A stretch of DNA of 64,000 nucleotides from Ashinkailepas kermadecensis (GCA_034440615.1 JAOTOM010002900.1:1-64000), one strand, 5' to 3'. Positions 36,300 to 47,712 are shown, counted from the stretch's first letter. The notes: a model not told the origin generated them from the letters alone. A program made the numbers and translations.

Positions 36300-37220
36300 A
36301 AAACAAGCCCCCTATTCTTATAATGATTGTCTATGCCGTTTTTAAAGATGTTCAGTGTGTTGCTACTGACAATGGTGGTTGTTGTGGGTCAGTAATGTGC
36401 TGTCCTCTCACCGCCAGCTGGGGGAAGGGGCCTGATGTTTTCAGGTTGAAGCGCTTCATCAGGTCCCAGATTCTGCCCGTAATGATGAACCTATTGAATG
36501 ATGATGCGAAAGACGGCGAAGAGTTTTGGTGCGTTGTTCGAATTATGCACTGGCAGTGTTTTGAGACTGTCTGTGTGCTGATAGGTGTGCTCCTTTTGTA
36601 CTGTTTGTGGGCGCGGCACCGGGCGGCGATTGCCCCTTGACAGTCCGAGGTCCACCATGGCGCTGATGCCTTTTTTCCGAGGTTTGCTACTTTTCGGGAC
36701 TGAGTCTTGTGCTGCCGAGCTGATGGCTCTGAGCATTGTTTCCATTTCGCCATTCTCTGAACTCGCAAGGTTGTGGTCCGTCTGATCCTCGAATTTTGTC
36801 CAGTCCGCTCTTTTCAAGTTTCAAGATGGTCTGAATAGCTTTGTGTGGTGGATAGAGTCCGTGCTGAGCCTATTTGTGATTGGGTAGTGGTTGGTCAGCC
36901 CGTGGTTGTCTGAGACTGACCAGTCAAATAGTGAGCTTAATCGTTGGGAGCAGCACGTTAAATCAATGCGACTGTCCGATCCTCCTAAGGTGGGGCTGCG
37001 GCGAGTGGTGGCCTGGTGTTTAGAAGTACTAAGTTGCGGTATCAGATATACTGGTGAATATCGCGGCCTTTAGTGTCCATCCAGTTGCTTCCCTAGGAGG
37101 AGTGGTTGCGTTAAAGTCTCTCATAATGAGAACTGATGGAGGAGCCTGACATGAAGCAGCAAGTCGCTCAGCTCCTGTAGTGGTGTGTAGTGAGATCACA
37201 GTGGTTTGCAATAGGATATT
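36300..37220 (-). mobile_element. Jockey-like LINE fragment (endonuclease to pre-RT)
   Basis: Minus-strand ORF2 remnant. From 37211 downward it reads PPSVLIMRDFNATTP, the GDFNAHHP-type motif of the APE endonuclease with Gly changed to Arg. Near 36900 it reads HYPITN, the SDHxPI-type motif. Then KRADWTKFED and APWWTSDCQGAIAARCRAHK follow, the linker typical before the RT of Jockey/I-group elements, ending at about 36350 with FNRFIITGRIWDLMKRF. At least two frameshifts occur (about 36770 and between 36820 and 37030). RT and RNase H are absent here. It could belong to the same family as the RNase H fragment at 61.9-62.8 kb. Confidence 0.82.
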
Positions 37221-37275
37221 TTGAGGATGACTTCTGTAGGCAAGGCTGAAGGAGGCAGGACATTTTTTTCTGTTT

Positions 37276-37737
37276 ATGAAGGCCAGTTGACTTAAAACAA
37301 CGTTTCCTGGTCAACTCTGCCCATCGGAAAAATACAAATTGAAGAAAATTGAAAGCTGAAGGTTTTGAAATGTCCATAAATTATAATGTTGATTTTTGGC
37401 GGGAGAATATTTTCTGGCCATGGCCCATTTCACCTTATTTCTAATTCCAAAGAATTCTTGTTTTTTTAAACATGCTCAAAATGAACTCCCCAGAGCCACA
37501 AACATGTCAGTCGTGATCCCATAGAATCCCCTGGTTAAATAACTTTGGGGGATACAATTTTGGTGGTGGTTTCGAGACTTACTCGTCGAGCGCTTTCCGA
37601 TGACACCACTTTCCTTTTCGTGCAGCGATTAGTCTGGAGATTAGAGAGGTGGTATAAAAGGAGCCCCCACCACCACCACCACCACCCGAAGATGGAGTGT
37701 CAGGAATTGACCAGAAAGCGGCGAGGTCCGGCGAGGG
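37276..37737 (-). mobile_element. piggyBac-like element, 5'-truncated copy
   Basis: Similar, in reverse orientation, to 44611-45435, with shared blocks around AAACAACGTTT and GGTCAACTCTGCCC, and GAGCGCTTTCCGATGACACC. It ends in GGCGAGGG followed by TTAA at 37738-37741. Only one end is present. The proline-like CCACCACCACC tract at 37668-37686 is internal. Confidence 0.75.
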
Positions 37738-37911
37738 TTAATTTCGCCTTTGTACTTGTTGGTGGAGAGCGGTGGACACGCCATTGCTTGCATAATCAGG
37801 ACTTACGTTTTGTCCCTGTAAAGCTCGTGACATGAATTAATGAATTAAGCTTCCACGGCGGCGATTTTCTCACACCAATTATGTGTGCTCCGTCATCACC
37901 ACTGCCTACAG

Positions 37912-38068
37912 TGGGCACCTCTACCGGGCAGTGGATACAGCAGGTACATCTACTGGGCAGTGGCTACAGTGGGCACCTCTACTGGGCAGTGACTATAGCG
38001 GGCACCTATACTGGGCAGTGGCTACATCGGGCACCTGCACTGGGCAGTGGCCACAGTGGGCACGTCTA
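37912..38068. repeat. 29-bp minisatellite upstream of exon C
   Basis: About five and a half copies of a 29-bp unit containing GGGCACCTCTACTGGGCAGT. The array ends about 50 nt before the AG of exon C. The 72- and 112-codon forward frames across it are repeat translations. Confidence 0.93.
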
Positions 38069-38119
38069 CTCTCCCAACTGCTCCGTTGTTCAACACTGAC
38101 AAGCGTTCTCTGTTTTCAG

Positions 38120-38217
38120 TACTCGATGAAGCGAGACAAAATGTTGCCGGTCTACTTCTTCAGTGCACTCGCCATATTCAGCTTCATGGCAGCTGTTCAG
38201 CTTATCATCGTGCCGCA
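38120..38217 (+). CDS. Adenylate cyclase AC5/6-like, exon C (TM7)
   Basis: Internal coding exon of 98 nt, after CTCTGTTTTCAG and before GTAAGG. It starts in phase 0 with YSMKRDKM, equivalent to the YSKQVDD-type start after C1b. It then encodes a hydrophobic helix, VYFFSALAIFSFMAAVQLII, ending VP plus two bases, which corresponds to TM7 (…FICFVQITIVPH in vertebrate AC5). TM7 begins the second six-helix membrane domain. In the raw sequence the TAA after CCGCAG looks like a stop, but it belongs to the intron donor. Confidence 0.92.
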
Positions 38218-39089
38218 GTAAGGGCCGACTTGGTGTATGCTGGTGCAATGTGCCACGTTCCATGTGTCACGTGAAGACGTGCACAGTGTCACTCGCACTA
38301 GCGTTGGCCGTTGTCAGTCGCAGAAAGTCGCAGAACACCAGCGTATCACGTAATGCGTCTGCGAAGTGCATGCCTATTCCCTAGCGGCACAGCGATGTTC
38401 TTTCCTGGGTTGAGTGTTAGACTGCCTACTGGATCATGCATAAATACGTCCTTGACGGCGACTTGCATTGCCCTTGACACCCGCCGTCCTCTCAGCCATG
38501 CTAAGCTTGGCCGTGTGGGCGCTAAATGACCTCGTAGTCGGCGCGCCCTTAAGCCCAAATAACTAACTAGCTAAGCTTGGCCGTTCTACTGGAGTGGGTA
38601 GGTTGTGACTGTCCTGTGCAAGCTGCAAGCTACGAAAAGCTGATGTATATATGACGCAAATCAGAGCATCAGTTGTCAATCAGTCCTATTGCCCAATCAT
38701 GCCCATTTCAAGACTACAGTATACAAAGAAAGGTAACAGGGAGAGATCGTCGGGCCGACAGGATGATTCGACTTGGTTGCAATAGGGTTGTTCGGTCCTT
38801 ATAAGTGGATGACTTTGAAGATTGAGGTTGCACAAAAATGGACGCTAAGCCCGACTTCTGAAGTAAATCATACCTTGTAGTCAACGATCATACGACCTCA
38901 GGAGGTATGTGTAAAGGTTATTAGTTCACTAATATATGTGGTCTATGAAGCATTCGGATGCGATATACGCAACCATTTACTATCAGCAATTAATCAATCA
39001 TTTCATACCACTGTCACAGCCTGTAGGTGTTTGGTAAATTGCTGAGTGATACAGTGGTCATCTCGAAATTGTTCAGCTATCAACATATA
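38218..39089. other. Intron, nothing recognised
   Basis: Unique sequence between exon C and the second Tc1 element. Confidence 0.45.
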
Positions 39090-40465
39090 CAGTGGCCGCA
39101 AAAACAACTTACCGCAAACCGAAAACAAAAAAATATTGACAACGAAAATATGACACCATTTCATTGGTGTTCCAAACACAATAGAATGTGAGAAGACCTT
39201 AAGACCACGTGGGACCCTTGGTAGCAGTGTGATTCACGTCAGCTGATGGCATGAATCATTATCAGTACTCTCATGGCTTGCACAGTGAGAACATTTATTC
39301 GCTCCTCTGCACGCCTGGATTTATTGTGACGCAGACAATTTTGACGCGCTATAATTGCTGTTCTACTGATCGCAATGGGACGCGAGAAGTTTTCTGGTGA
39401 GGAAAAGCTCGTGCCTTGGCCCTGTTAGAACAAGGAATGTCTGTTATTCGTGTGACCGCGAATTTATATGTGAGTAGGAAGTCAATTTATGACCCCAAGA
39501 CTGCCGCCGCGTCATTGCCTCCAGATGTTACACCAAAGAGAAGTGAGGGGTCTGGTAGGCAGAAAATTACCAGCAAGAGGACAAATTAAATTCTGAAGCG
39601 TCCGGTGATGTCTAATCCATCACTAACTGCAGCAGCATTAACAATAGTAATCCCAATCTACCTAATAACGTCGCCACTAGGATCATCCAACATCGTCTCC
39701 AAAAGGACCTAGAACTGACTACCCAGCCGCCGCGCCGCCAACAAGCCTCTCAAGAGGGTGAAATTCTGCAAGAAGTGCCTTCACTGGACTACTGATGACT
39801 GGAAACGAGTGATGTTTTCCGATGAAAGTACCTTCAGGCTTGTCAGAGGAGCCTCAAAAGTGGTTCGTAGGCCTATCGGATCATCACGCTACGACTCGCG
39901 GTACACAGTTAAGACGGTTAAACACCACGATAGTGTCATGGCATGGGGTGCATATAGCGGGAACGTTGGACGAGGGGGATTGTACTTCCTTCCCAAGAAC
40001 TTGATGATGAAAGGAACGAACTATTTGTTAGTCCTTAAAGACCACATGCTCCCGTTCTGGCCCCTGCAACGGCGCCCCTGCTCACTCGTCAAAACTGGTC
40101 AAGAAGTGCTTAGCAGACAACATTGCTGTCCTTAAATGTCCAGAGAACTTTTCGGATATCAACCCGATCGAAAACGCCTGGCATGTTCTCAAGAACAAGG
40201 TACAAGTGGCCCAACTATCGAACATCGACATTCTGAAGAAAAAGTTCACAGATATTTGGGTCTACATGGATCGTGATTACTTCACCAATCTTGCTGCTTC
40301 CATGCCTAAACGACTGCAAACGGTTATCCAGTCTAAGGGTGACATGACCAAGTGCTAGTAATGTTGAAAGTTTATTTTTCAATAAAGCAAGCATTAGTCA
40401 GAATATGTGTTTTTCTTCTTACTTCCCTTCCTATGGTCAATGTGAAGATTTTTTTTGTGGGCATT
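39090..40465 (+). mobile_element. Tc1-family DNA transposon, copy 2 (degraded)
   Basis: The left end CAGTGGCCGCAAA is preceded by TA (39088-39089). The right end, near 40463, is degenerate (TTTTTTTGTGGGCAT) and merges with a (TA)n run, so the limit is approximate. The plus-strand transposase can be followed in pieces from about 39375 (MGREKFSGEE). Then FSDESTFRLVRG (first Asp retained), RYDSRYTVKTVKHHDSVMAWG and GRGGLYFLPKNLMMKGTNYL follow, up to 40135. In other frames NFSDINPIENAW lies near 40160 (third catalytic position Glu retained) and a MDRDYFTNLAASMPKRLQT-like end near 40300. Multiple frameshifts make it inactive. It matches copy 1 at 16790-18209, including its 5' untranslated region. 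Confidence 0.92.
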
Positions 40466-40488
40466 ATATATATATATATATATATATG
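40466..40488. repeat. (TA)n microsatellite
   Basis: About 11 TA dinucleotides directly at the right end of the Tc1 element, possibly grown from its TA target site. Confidence 0.9.
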
Positions 40489-41497
40489 AACAAACACAAA
40501 AGTTCAGGTAGTAGGAGCCCAGCAGGAGCTAGTAGGAGCCCAGCAATCGCCCACTGGCTCTGATGTAAGTCCCTCAAAGAACATCACGTAAGATGTTCCT
40601 TTGTGCAAAACCACCATAATTTGATTTCACATGTCTCAAGCCAAACACAGACAATGTAACCAAATCTAATCATCTAGCCTAACCTGACCGTAACGTAACC
40701 TAATATTACCTCGTCTTTCCCACCTCACCCCACTTTGTCGAGGTGGGATTTTTGGTCTCGACATCTAGCGCCGAAGCGTAAAATTCTGGTGAAAGTGATA
40801 CAAACCGTATGAAAACGCGACTTCATCGAATAGTGCGGATTTATCAGCATGCCTTATTACTCTTCACAATAAGTAGATTAGCTAATTCTGATCACACTAT
40901 TTGGTAGCAGAGGTGTTGATGATAGCAGGGGCAAAATACGTGCATTATTATGAAGGTGTATCGAAAATATACCGAAACAAATTCACATCAGCCCGATTTT
41001 CCCACACTTGATCTGACCTCACCTCACCTAACCTAACCTTGAGTTCCATGCCCTACATTAATTCAAGGTAGCCTATAATACATTGTTGTCTGCTTCGAGG
41101 TAGCCAGCGCGTGAAGTCTCTTTTCCACAATTTTTCGACTCCTCATATCTTCTACGAGTAAGTCGGTCCAGCTCATTCTGGCTGTTGTGAATTTCCCACA
41201 GGCCGAAATACGACAACAATGTGTTGTGCCGTTTTGTTTGAGCCGACCAGGAGGCATGTCCGCTGCCCCCGGGAGCGGCAGCGTTCCCCTCAATGTCCGT
41301 GATGTTTGAGGAGTGTGCATGAATTGGGCATTGCGAGGGATGCCCAGTCAACTGACGCAGCGCCTTGACAAATGAAGCACGCGTGCTTATTCATTCAGTT
41401 CAGCTCGTCGCCAACCACAGCGAGACGTTCACAACATGGCTAGACTTTAAAATAAGCCTGTTGGTGCAGCGTGTTGCGCAATGCTTCACTATGTATT
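40489..41497. other. Intron with CCTAA-rich tracts
   Basis: Short stretches rich in CTAACC/CACCTAACCTAACC at 40674-40715 and 41018-41038 resemble the arthropod telomere motif, but they are only two or three units long. No gene was recognised; the two minus-strand frames near 41063-41351 have no known domain. Confidence 0.45.
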
Positions 41498-41972
41498 GTG
41501 CAGTTCACTGCCGACTGTGCAGTTCACTGCCGACTGTGCAGTTCACTGCCGACCGTACAGTTCACTGCCGACCGTACAGTTCATTGTCGACAGTACAGTT
41601 CACTGCCGAGTGTGCAGTTCACTGCCGACCGTACAGTTCACTGCCGACCGTACAGTTCATTGTCGACAGTACAGTTCACTGCCGAGTGTACAGTTCACTA
41701 CCGAGTGTACAGTTCACTCCCGACCGTACAGTTCACTACCGAGTGTACAGTTCACTACCGAGTGTACAGTTCACTCCCGACCGTACAGTTCACTACCGAG
41801 TGTACAGTTCACTACCGAGTGTACAGTTCACTACCGAGTGTACAGTTCACTACCTGGTGTACAGTTCACTACCGAGTGTACAGTTCACTCCCGACCGTAC
41901 AGTTCACTACCGAGTGTACAGTTCACTACCGAGTGTACAGTTCACTACCGAGTGTGCAGTTCACTGCCGAGT
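41498..41972. repeat. 19-bp minisatellite
   Basis: About 25 copies of a 19-bp unit such as GTACAGTTCACTACCGAGT. Variants (GTGC, CCGACC, TCGACAG, CTGGTG) form blocks that are themselves repeated, for example a GAGT/GAGT/GACC cycle, which indicates higher-order amplification. Forward frames of 167-214 codons are repeat translations; all three frames are open because 19 leaves remainder 1. Confidence 0.95.
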
Positions 41973-42628
41973 GATGCCAGGAGTGATGGAGCCATCGCCT
42001 GGGAAGTGACTCCATCCCGGGCGGGACGTGAAATGCCCTGGCATTTGACGTCCCGCCGGATGTTAGCAAGCGCACGCGACGTGTGCACTAAGTAGACATG
42101 CTTTAATTGTGCCCTCGCTCGTCAGCATGCATGTCCTTTGGGTGCGCCAGTCGCTCTCCTGACGGAACCATCACTACCGAATAATACGTGTGCTTGATAG
42201 AATGGCAGCTGAGCCGCAGCCTAACGACATACGGTGTATCCAAACTGATATCCGAATTTCAGGATACAGCTTATTGCGTAAAATCCAATATCCAGATCGA
42301 ATGAGCTTTGCTTCTGCGACCGGGCGTAATTCATGAAGTGCTCGCAGCCGGCGCCAATTGGGCCTAATTAGTCGCACCGAGCGTCGAGTTCCCGTAGCCG
42401 GACGTGATTTGGTTGTGCCAGCTGACCGACACAGCTGACACCGCTCAGTCCGGAGTGACATTTGGCTGTGCCAGCCGACCGACACAGCTGACACCGCTCA
42501 GTCCGGAGTGACATTCTGCCTATGCGAAGGTGCCGCTCGTGGACGGCACCGGATATGGCACACATCTGATCGTATCGGAGTTGGTTGCAGGTGTCACTGC
42601 CAGGCCGGCTGGTGGCCCTACATAGTCT
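41973..42628. repeat. Intronic sequence with a 68-bp tandem duplication
   Basis: At about 42412-42512 the phrase CGACACAGCTGACACCGCTC and CAGTCCGGAGTGACATT occurs twice, about 60-70 bp apart. The rest is unremarkable. Confidence 0.7.
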
Positions 42629-42636
42629 GGCTCAGC

Positions 42637-42818
42637 GGGAGGTACCGGGATGACCGAGTGGTTAGAACGTTAAGCTCTGGATACAAAGGTCTCGAATTCA
42701 ATACTCGCACCACTCGGACATTTCCCAACCCCGCCGCCTACCGGCGAAACAGTGTTGGCATTGGCAGTGATATTGGCAGTGATTACATAACGTGCCCCGC
42801 GAACCACCCAACAAAAAA
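42637..42818 (+). mobile_element. tRNA-derived SINE, family 3
   Basis: A head resembling tRNA-Ser-type promoters: TACCGGGATGACCGAGTGGTTAGAA (A box GACCGAGTGGTT) and a B-box-like GGTCTCGAATTCAATAC, then a body with GGCAGTGATATTGGCAGTGA and an ACAAAAAA tail. Flanking GGCTCAGC at 42629-42636 and 42819-42826 is a possible short target duplication. No intact tRNA fold is expected after the head. Confidence 0.65.
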
Positions 42819-43087
42819 GGCTCAGCCGGCATTGTGACGCCGATGGTCGCGGTTCTCCGAGTGGCTCGGTTGATACAAGTCGGAGTCAAGTAGGACGCCA
42901 GTTTAATAGATCCATGCATTAATGACGAATAACGTACCCATGTCGTCTGCCCAGGAGATTACGGCGCGGACCAGTGCAGCCCCTACGGCTTCCCCATTTG
43001 GATCGAGTCCGGTCGGGGAGCTAGTGTATTACGGCTGGGAAATTGCAGCTAATTAGGCGTCGGCTCGGCGATGGTCCGTCTCGGCCG

Positions 43088-43138
43088 TTCCCATGGCGAC
43101 AACGTTCCCATGGCGACAACGTTCCCATGGCGACAACG
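43088..43138. repeat. 17-bp tandem repeat, three copies
   Basis: TTCCCATGGCGACAACG is repeated three times without change. Confidence 0.95.
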
Positions 43139-43532
43139 TGCATGCGTGCCGCCACGGAACTCCCCAAACGACACAAATTACCCGCCGAAATTAGGCCTGG
43201 ATTATTGGGGATACGGCAGCATGGCTGAAAATGCCACGGGCTGGAGTGTTGGCCGTTGACTCATTATTACTGAAAGAGCATTGTTTTAAAGAAATAACGT
43301 AAGGTGCATATTTCGACGGCGTGTCTGTGTTAAGTATGTTGACACAAACATGCGGTTGAAATGTGCAACTCAGTTTTGGCCTTATGTGTATCTTTCAGTA
43401 ATAATGAGCGCTAGATGAAAACTTGAACTGATTGTAAACCGTACGCAGTTTCTTTTAGTTATTGGTTGTGAATTGCACGCTCCCCGATGCTCATACTCGG
43501 TGCATTGGTTTGATTGTGTCCTTCCGTTGCAG
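43139..43532. other. Intron end before exon D
   Basis: No repeat was seen next to the 3' splice site, in contrast to the other five exons. CTTCCGTTGCAG precedes the exon. Confidence 0.5.
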
Positions 43533-43617
43533 AACATTACTGACGCAAGTAGCCTTTCTGGTGGGAGGAGGACTGGTGGTCAGTGCCGCCTACCTGGTGG
43601 TGGCTGAAAGCTGGAAG
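43533..43617 (+). CDS. Adenylate cyclase AC5/6-like, exon D (TM8)
   Basis: Internal coding exon of 85 nt between CTTCCGTTGCAG and GTACGG. Its first base completes the Gln codon started in exon C. It then encodes TLLTQVAFLVGGGLVVSAAY LVVAESWK, a strongly hydrophobic helix corresponding to TM8, and ends in phase 0 with Lys. Length and position relative to TM7 agree with membrane adenylate cyclases. Sequence identity in this helix is low, so the call rests mainly on phase, hydrophobicity and order. Confidence 0.85.
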
Positions 43618-44606
43618 GTACGGAACTGTGCAGTGGGCGCTGGGACGCTCATTGTGTGTGGTGTACAATGCTTAAGCAACCATGCAAAGCGAACTTTCAA
43701 TGGCGCCTTGATGCCTGACCGAATGGTGGCACCGTTCTCGTGAGAATTGATAGTTTCTGACAACTTTATTTTCGGGCAAGTTTCATGCCGTCAGCAACAA
43801 ACATTGCATGCAACGTGTAAAGAACTGTAGTGCGATGACAAGCCGTTCGTTGTAGATGGATGGAAGTTAGTTAGTTATGAGGACTTTAAGGTGGTTCGAC
43901 CCTAAAGTATGGAGATGGAAACGTTAGCCCCCATGCTATCTCTTTTATCCTTGCCGATGGTATGCTGTTAGACATATATTTGAACGCCATGTTTGCTGAC
44001 CTGTGGTTAGTTAGTTACTACCTAGGCTTGGTAGACGCCTAGGTTTTCTACCCTAAAACGGTACCCGTGGAAGTACCTAAGTTTACGAGGTTTTACTTCT
44101 TCAGTTATGCGGCATCCGAGATAAACGACGCTAAAATCAGATTTAGGGCCAATGTTCGGCTTCGAACAAATGCTGTCAATGTGCGCAATGTAAATAGCTC
44201 GTGCATTGAGCACATTTAACATCCATGGCATCCACAATGCTTGGTCAAGGGTTGACACGTTAATAGACCGGTTTACTGTCTTCAACAAATGTCGCCGATA
44301 AAATAAGGACAATTGTTGGGCACGTAAAGCGATATTCGTTCCTTTATTCATCTTCGCTTTCACGGCCACTCAAGCTCTGAAACATAGTTACCAAACACGG
44401 CGACTGAAAACGGCGGCCGTGCTGGCTGTGTGGCTGTGACGTCACGTGCCCGATATGAGCTGTGACGCGCAAGGCAGTTGTAGATAGTATTTTGACAGCC
44501 GTGGCTGTGGAGTAGGCGTATTGAATGACGCGGAGGCGCTCGCTACTGTCGTGCTAATTAATGTTGTTTTCGAAGTCGCAAACCCTAAAGTTATACAGTT
44601 TAAGGG
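43618..44606. other. Start of 13.5-kb intron, nothing recognised
   Basis: No gene, array or element was recognised. TGACGTCA lies at 44437-44444, inside GTGACGTCACGTG. Confidence 0.45.
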
Positions 44607-44610
44607 TTAA

Positions 44611-45435
44611 CCCTCGCCGTCTTTCCGGTCATATCCTCACACCCTGTCTCGCGGTGGGGTCGACCCCCCCCCGTCTAATTTCCAAACTAAGCGTCGCACG
44701 AAAACGAAAGAGATATCATCGGAAAGCACTCGACGAGTAGGGCCAGACACCCCCCCAAAAAAAAAATCCCCAAAAGTGACGTCACTAGGGGGCTTAGGTT
44801 TTCACGACTTACATCATGTTTTTGGCTCTGGGGAGTCCATTTTGTTGGGAGATTTGAAGGAAAAAAATATTTGGAATCAGAAAAGGAAAACGAAATCGAC
44901 CAGGGCCATAACATTTGTCCACCCAAAATTCAAAATATTGTTTTTTGAAATTTCAGATTTTTTAGTTTTCAGGTTCTATTTAATATTCCCTTTCTATTGG
45001 GTAGAGCTGACCGAAAAACGTTGTTTGAACTCAACTTGCTCCAATAAAAATGCTTACTTTAGCCAGAATCTTCGATTTTAACTCTAATGGGCAAATATGC
45101 AAAACTAATAAGTAATCAAAAACGGGAAAAAATAAGAAAAATTCCTCTCGTGCGTTTTGTTGCGTCCCTAAAGATAAGCAAACGCTGAAAGTTTCATTAT
45201 AATATCTTTATCCGTTAAAGCGTGACGACTGGTTGAACTTTTTCGGAGGTGACCTCACTTGACCTTGACTAACTCGTTGACCTTAGATGACCTGACTTCA
45301 AAATTGTGGCACAACATGCGAAATTTATGTGGGAAAAGGTATGCCAAATTTCGGCGCGCTACCGTGCGCCGTTCTTTCGGTATCCGCGGACAACCTTAGG
45401 GGGTCGCTAACGACCCCCCCCCGAGACGGCGCGGG
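44611..45435 (+). mobile_element. piggyBac-like non-autonomous element, intact ends
   Basis: An 825-bp element with inverted ends CCCTCGCCGTCT and AGACGGCGCGGG, flanked by TTAA on both sides (44607-44610 and 45436-45439). TTAA duplication with CCC-starting ends is the mark of piggyBac-type transposons. C/G runs sit near both ends. It encodes no recognisable transposase. Related copies in opposite orientation lie at 37276-37737 and about 54740-55536. Confidence 0.88.
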
Positions 45436-45439
45436 TTAA

Positions 45440-46481
45440 GGCAGGTGGGATCCAGAAATTGTCATGGAGGCACTCGTCTAGTCAGGCGCCACTGTGAGGC
45501 GCCACTTCGTCAGAGTGGAGCCGCTGTGAAAGCATTCTACTGAATATCCGTTGGGCGGGTAGATCCGCTCTAGCCTCTCCACTCTAGCCATCTCTTCAAA
45601 GGGTGCGAAGAAATGATAACATCTTAATATGCAGTGAGCCGGACAAGAGGATTGGATATCACCATCACGAAAGCGAGCATGGAAGTAATAAGCTACAGAC
45701 CAATATCCGGAAGAAGTGAGTTTCAATGCTGTTTCTGCTTTTTTTCATTGAAGGTAAATCGAAAAGAACAATATGCCGCCATATATGTAAAATAGCTTAG
45801 TATAGCGAAATTCCGCCCACTCGGAGACCATTGTCTGCTCAAGTGGTGGGGATCCCCGTTGTACCACACTGGAATTATGAGTTTAACCAAAATATTTATC
45901 TGTTATTTATTTTATAATTATTGATTTGTGTGCAACATTGACATATAAGCTGACCTGCACGATCAACCAGCAGAATCAAATTTGCAAATTGGCTGTCAAC
46001 AACGCGATATCGCTTGCAACACGCTGGTGATGCATGTTGTTGCCATGCTGCAAGCTGTTGACAATCTACCTTCGAAAACTCTATCTGTGTGGGGGGAAGG
46101 GGAGGCATGGTGTTGCAACACCCTCTCCCTACACTTCGGAAGGTGGCAAAATACCATACACAGACGAATGTAAAGCCTGTCCGGATTAATTATACCTGGA
46201 CGTGAAAGAAAAACGAAAATTAACTATATTGCCGACGACAAATTATTTTTGGTTATATCTCTGCATTATTTTCTGTACGGCTGTCTGCAAATAATGCCGA
46301 CATAAGGTTATGTAACTTGATTCAGAGCCAGAGTGCCGAAGTTGATCCAATGAGGCGCAGCTGCCATCCGGTGTCCGCTCCTGCCTCCCTCCACCCATGT
46401 AGTTCAACTAGTTGGCTTATTATTCTAGGCGTCGACGTTTGGTACCGGAGCGGCTCATTTACTCTATGGGTGACGAAGTTT
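45440..46481. other. Intronic sequence, nothing recognised
   Basis: No gene or element was recognised. Confidence 0.4.
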
Positions 46482-46496
46482 CCAGAATACTTGCTG

Positions 46497-46651
46497 GGGA
46501 CGAGTAGTCTATGGGTAAGGTCTCGCAATCGAAAGATTATGGGTTCGAGTCTCACCTGTCGCTACTCTTCGCCCGCGACCAATCGGCGTGAGAGATTGGC
46601 GACGCGGCATGACTCAACGGTCGATGTGTCGTAAAACCAATAACCAACCAA
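46497..46651 (+). mobile_element. tRNA-derived SINE, family 1, copy 2
   Basis: Same element as 23105-23269: AGTCTATGGGTAAG, a shortened anticodon-like arm, GGTTCGAGTCTCACC and an AACCAACCAACC tail. It is flanked by a perfect 15-bp duplication CCAGAATACTTGCTG (46482-46496 and 46652-46666). The perfect duplication points to a fairly recent insertion. Confidence 0.93.
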
Positions 46652-46666
46652 CCAGAATACTTGCTG

Positions 46667-47127
46667 TTGTGGACATGGTTGTTATTGTACGAACATGTAG
46701 CTGCGGCGCTAACCATGATTTTGACATGACTTCCTACTTCTTCTTATGACTTGTTCTTGTCGCTGGAAGGACTGGCATCGTCAATAATACCATGGATAGG
46801 CGACCTGAGCGTAATCCTTCGCATTATATCCGACCGCTAATGGCCTGTCATGCACCGATCACCTCATACTCACGCGCTCGCACATACACACGCACACACA
46901 TACACGCACACACACACATATGTACTCCCAGTTGGCAGGTATTTTAAACTCTCTTTTCTGATCAATAGCTGCATCGTAATTGCTGATCCGCCATCCGGAG
47001 CGTCTTCTTCTCCCCACCAGCTGGCCCACGCTTGGCCATTGCCAGAATTGGCCAACTCGGCGTATCCCCGCGGCCGGATTTGCCGCCTACGTCAGCGTGC
47101 TTGTCGCCTAGCAACAGATCAGCGCCT
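46667..47127. other. Intronic sequence with (CA)n
   Basis: A CA-rich simple repeat lies at about 46880-46919. The rest shows no gene. Confidence 0.5.
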
Positions 47128-47141
47128 CTGTCCACCTGGCG

Positions 47142-47289
47142 TTGGTAGCTCAGTGGTTAAGCCGAGCGTCTGGCAAACCAGAGGTACCGAATTTGATTCC
47201 CCGAGAGACCCGCCCTACCTACCAGGGTGAGAGGGACAGGCGAGACAATAGAGCCTCGGTTGATGCGTCGTGAAGCCACACAAGCCAAG
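47142..47289 (+). mobile_element. tRNA-derived SINE, family 2
   Basis: The head TTGGTAGCTCAGTGGTTAAG (A box), an anticodon-like stem TCTGG...CCAGA and TTTGATTCCCC (B box) resemble a tRNA. A non-tRNA body with CCAGGGTGAGAGGGACAGG and GATGCGTCGTGAAGCCACAC follows. The 14-mers CTGTCCACCTGGCG (47128-47141) and CTGTCCACTTGGCG (47290-47303) flank it with one mismatch, indicating retroposition. It is not a genuine tRNA gene because the acceptor ends do not pair. Confidence 0.85.
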
Positions 47290-47303
47290 CTGTCCACTTG
47301 GCG

Positions 47304-47712
47304 GTCCGGCCGTACACGTTGCCGTCACCAAGGTGCTGGCGGTGCCAAAGGTGTGGACACGTGCGGAAGAGGTGTCAATCTTGTAGGCCACGTTGTGGCT
47401 TCTGCTCAGCGTATCACCACACTCGGGTCAGGGCGTCGCATCCAGAACTCGAGTAAATACGGAGTCGAGAACACGAGCATGGCCTTTCTACATTTTCTTG
47501 TGTACTGAATTCTGAATTTCCGGGAAATTTGTGACGTATTCGTGTGTGCTGAGTTCGAGTATGTCACTTTTGACGCAAAAAGGAAAATATTTCAGGCAGC
47601 CCAAGATCTTAGACGGTCTTGACAATTCAACTTACCACACCTCATAATATACCTTGACACAGCCGCACGTGTGCCTAGCCACGGGCGTCGATACTGATTT
47701 TGGATAAGGAGG

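Noticed and set aside
47142..47215. Genuine tRNA gene
   Set aside because: tRNA-like promoter boxes but no matching acceptor stem; flanked by target duplications.
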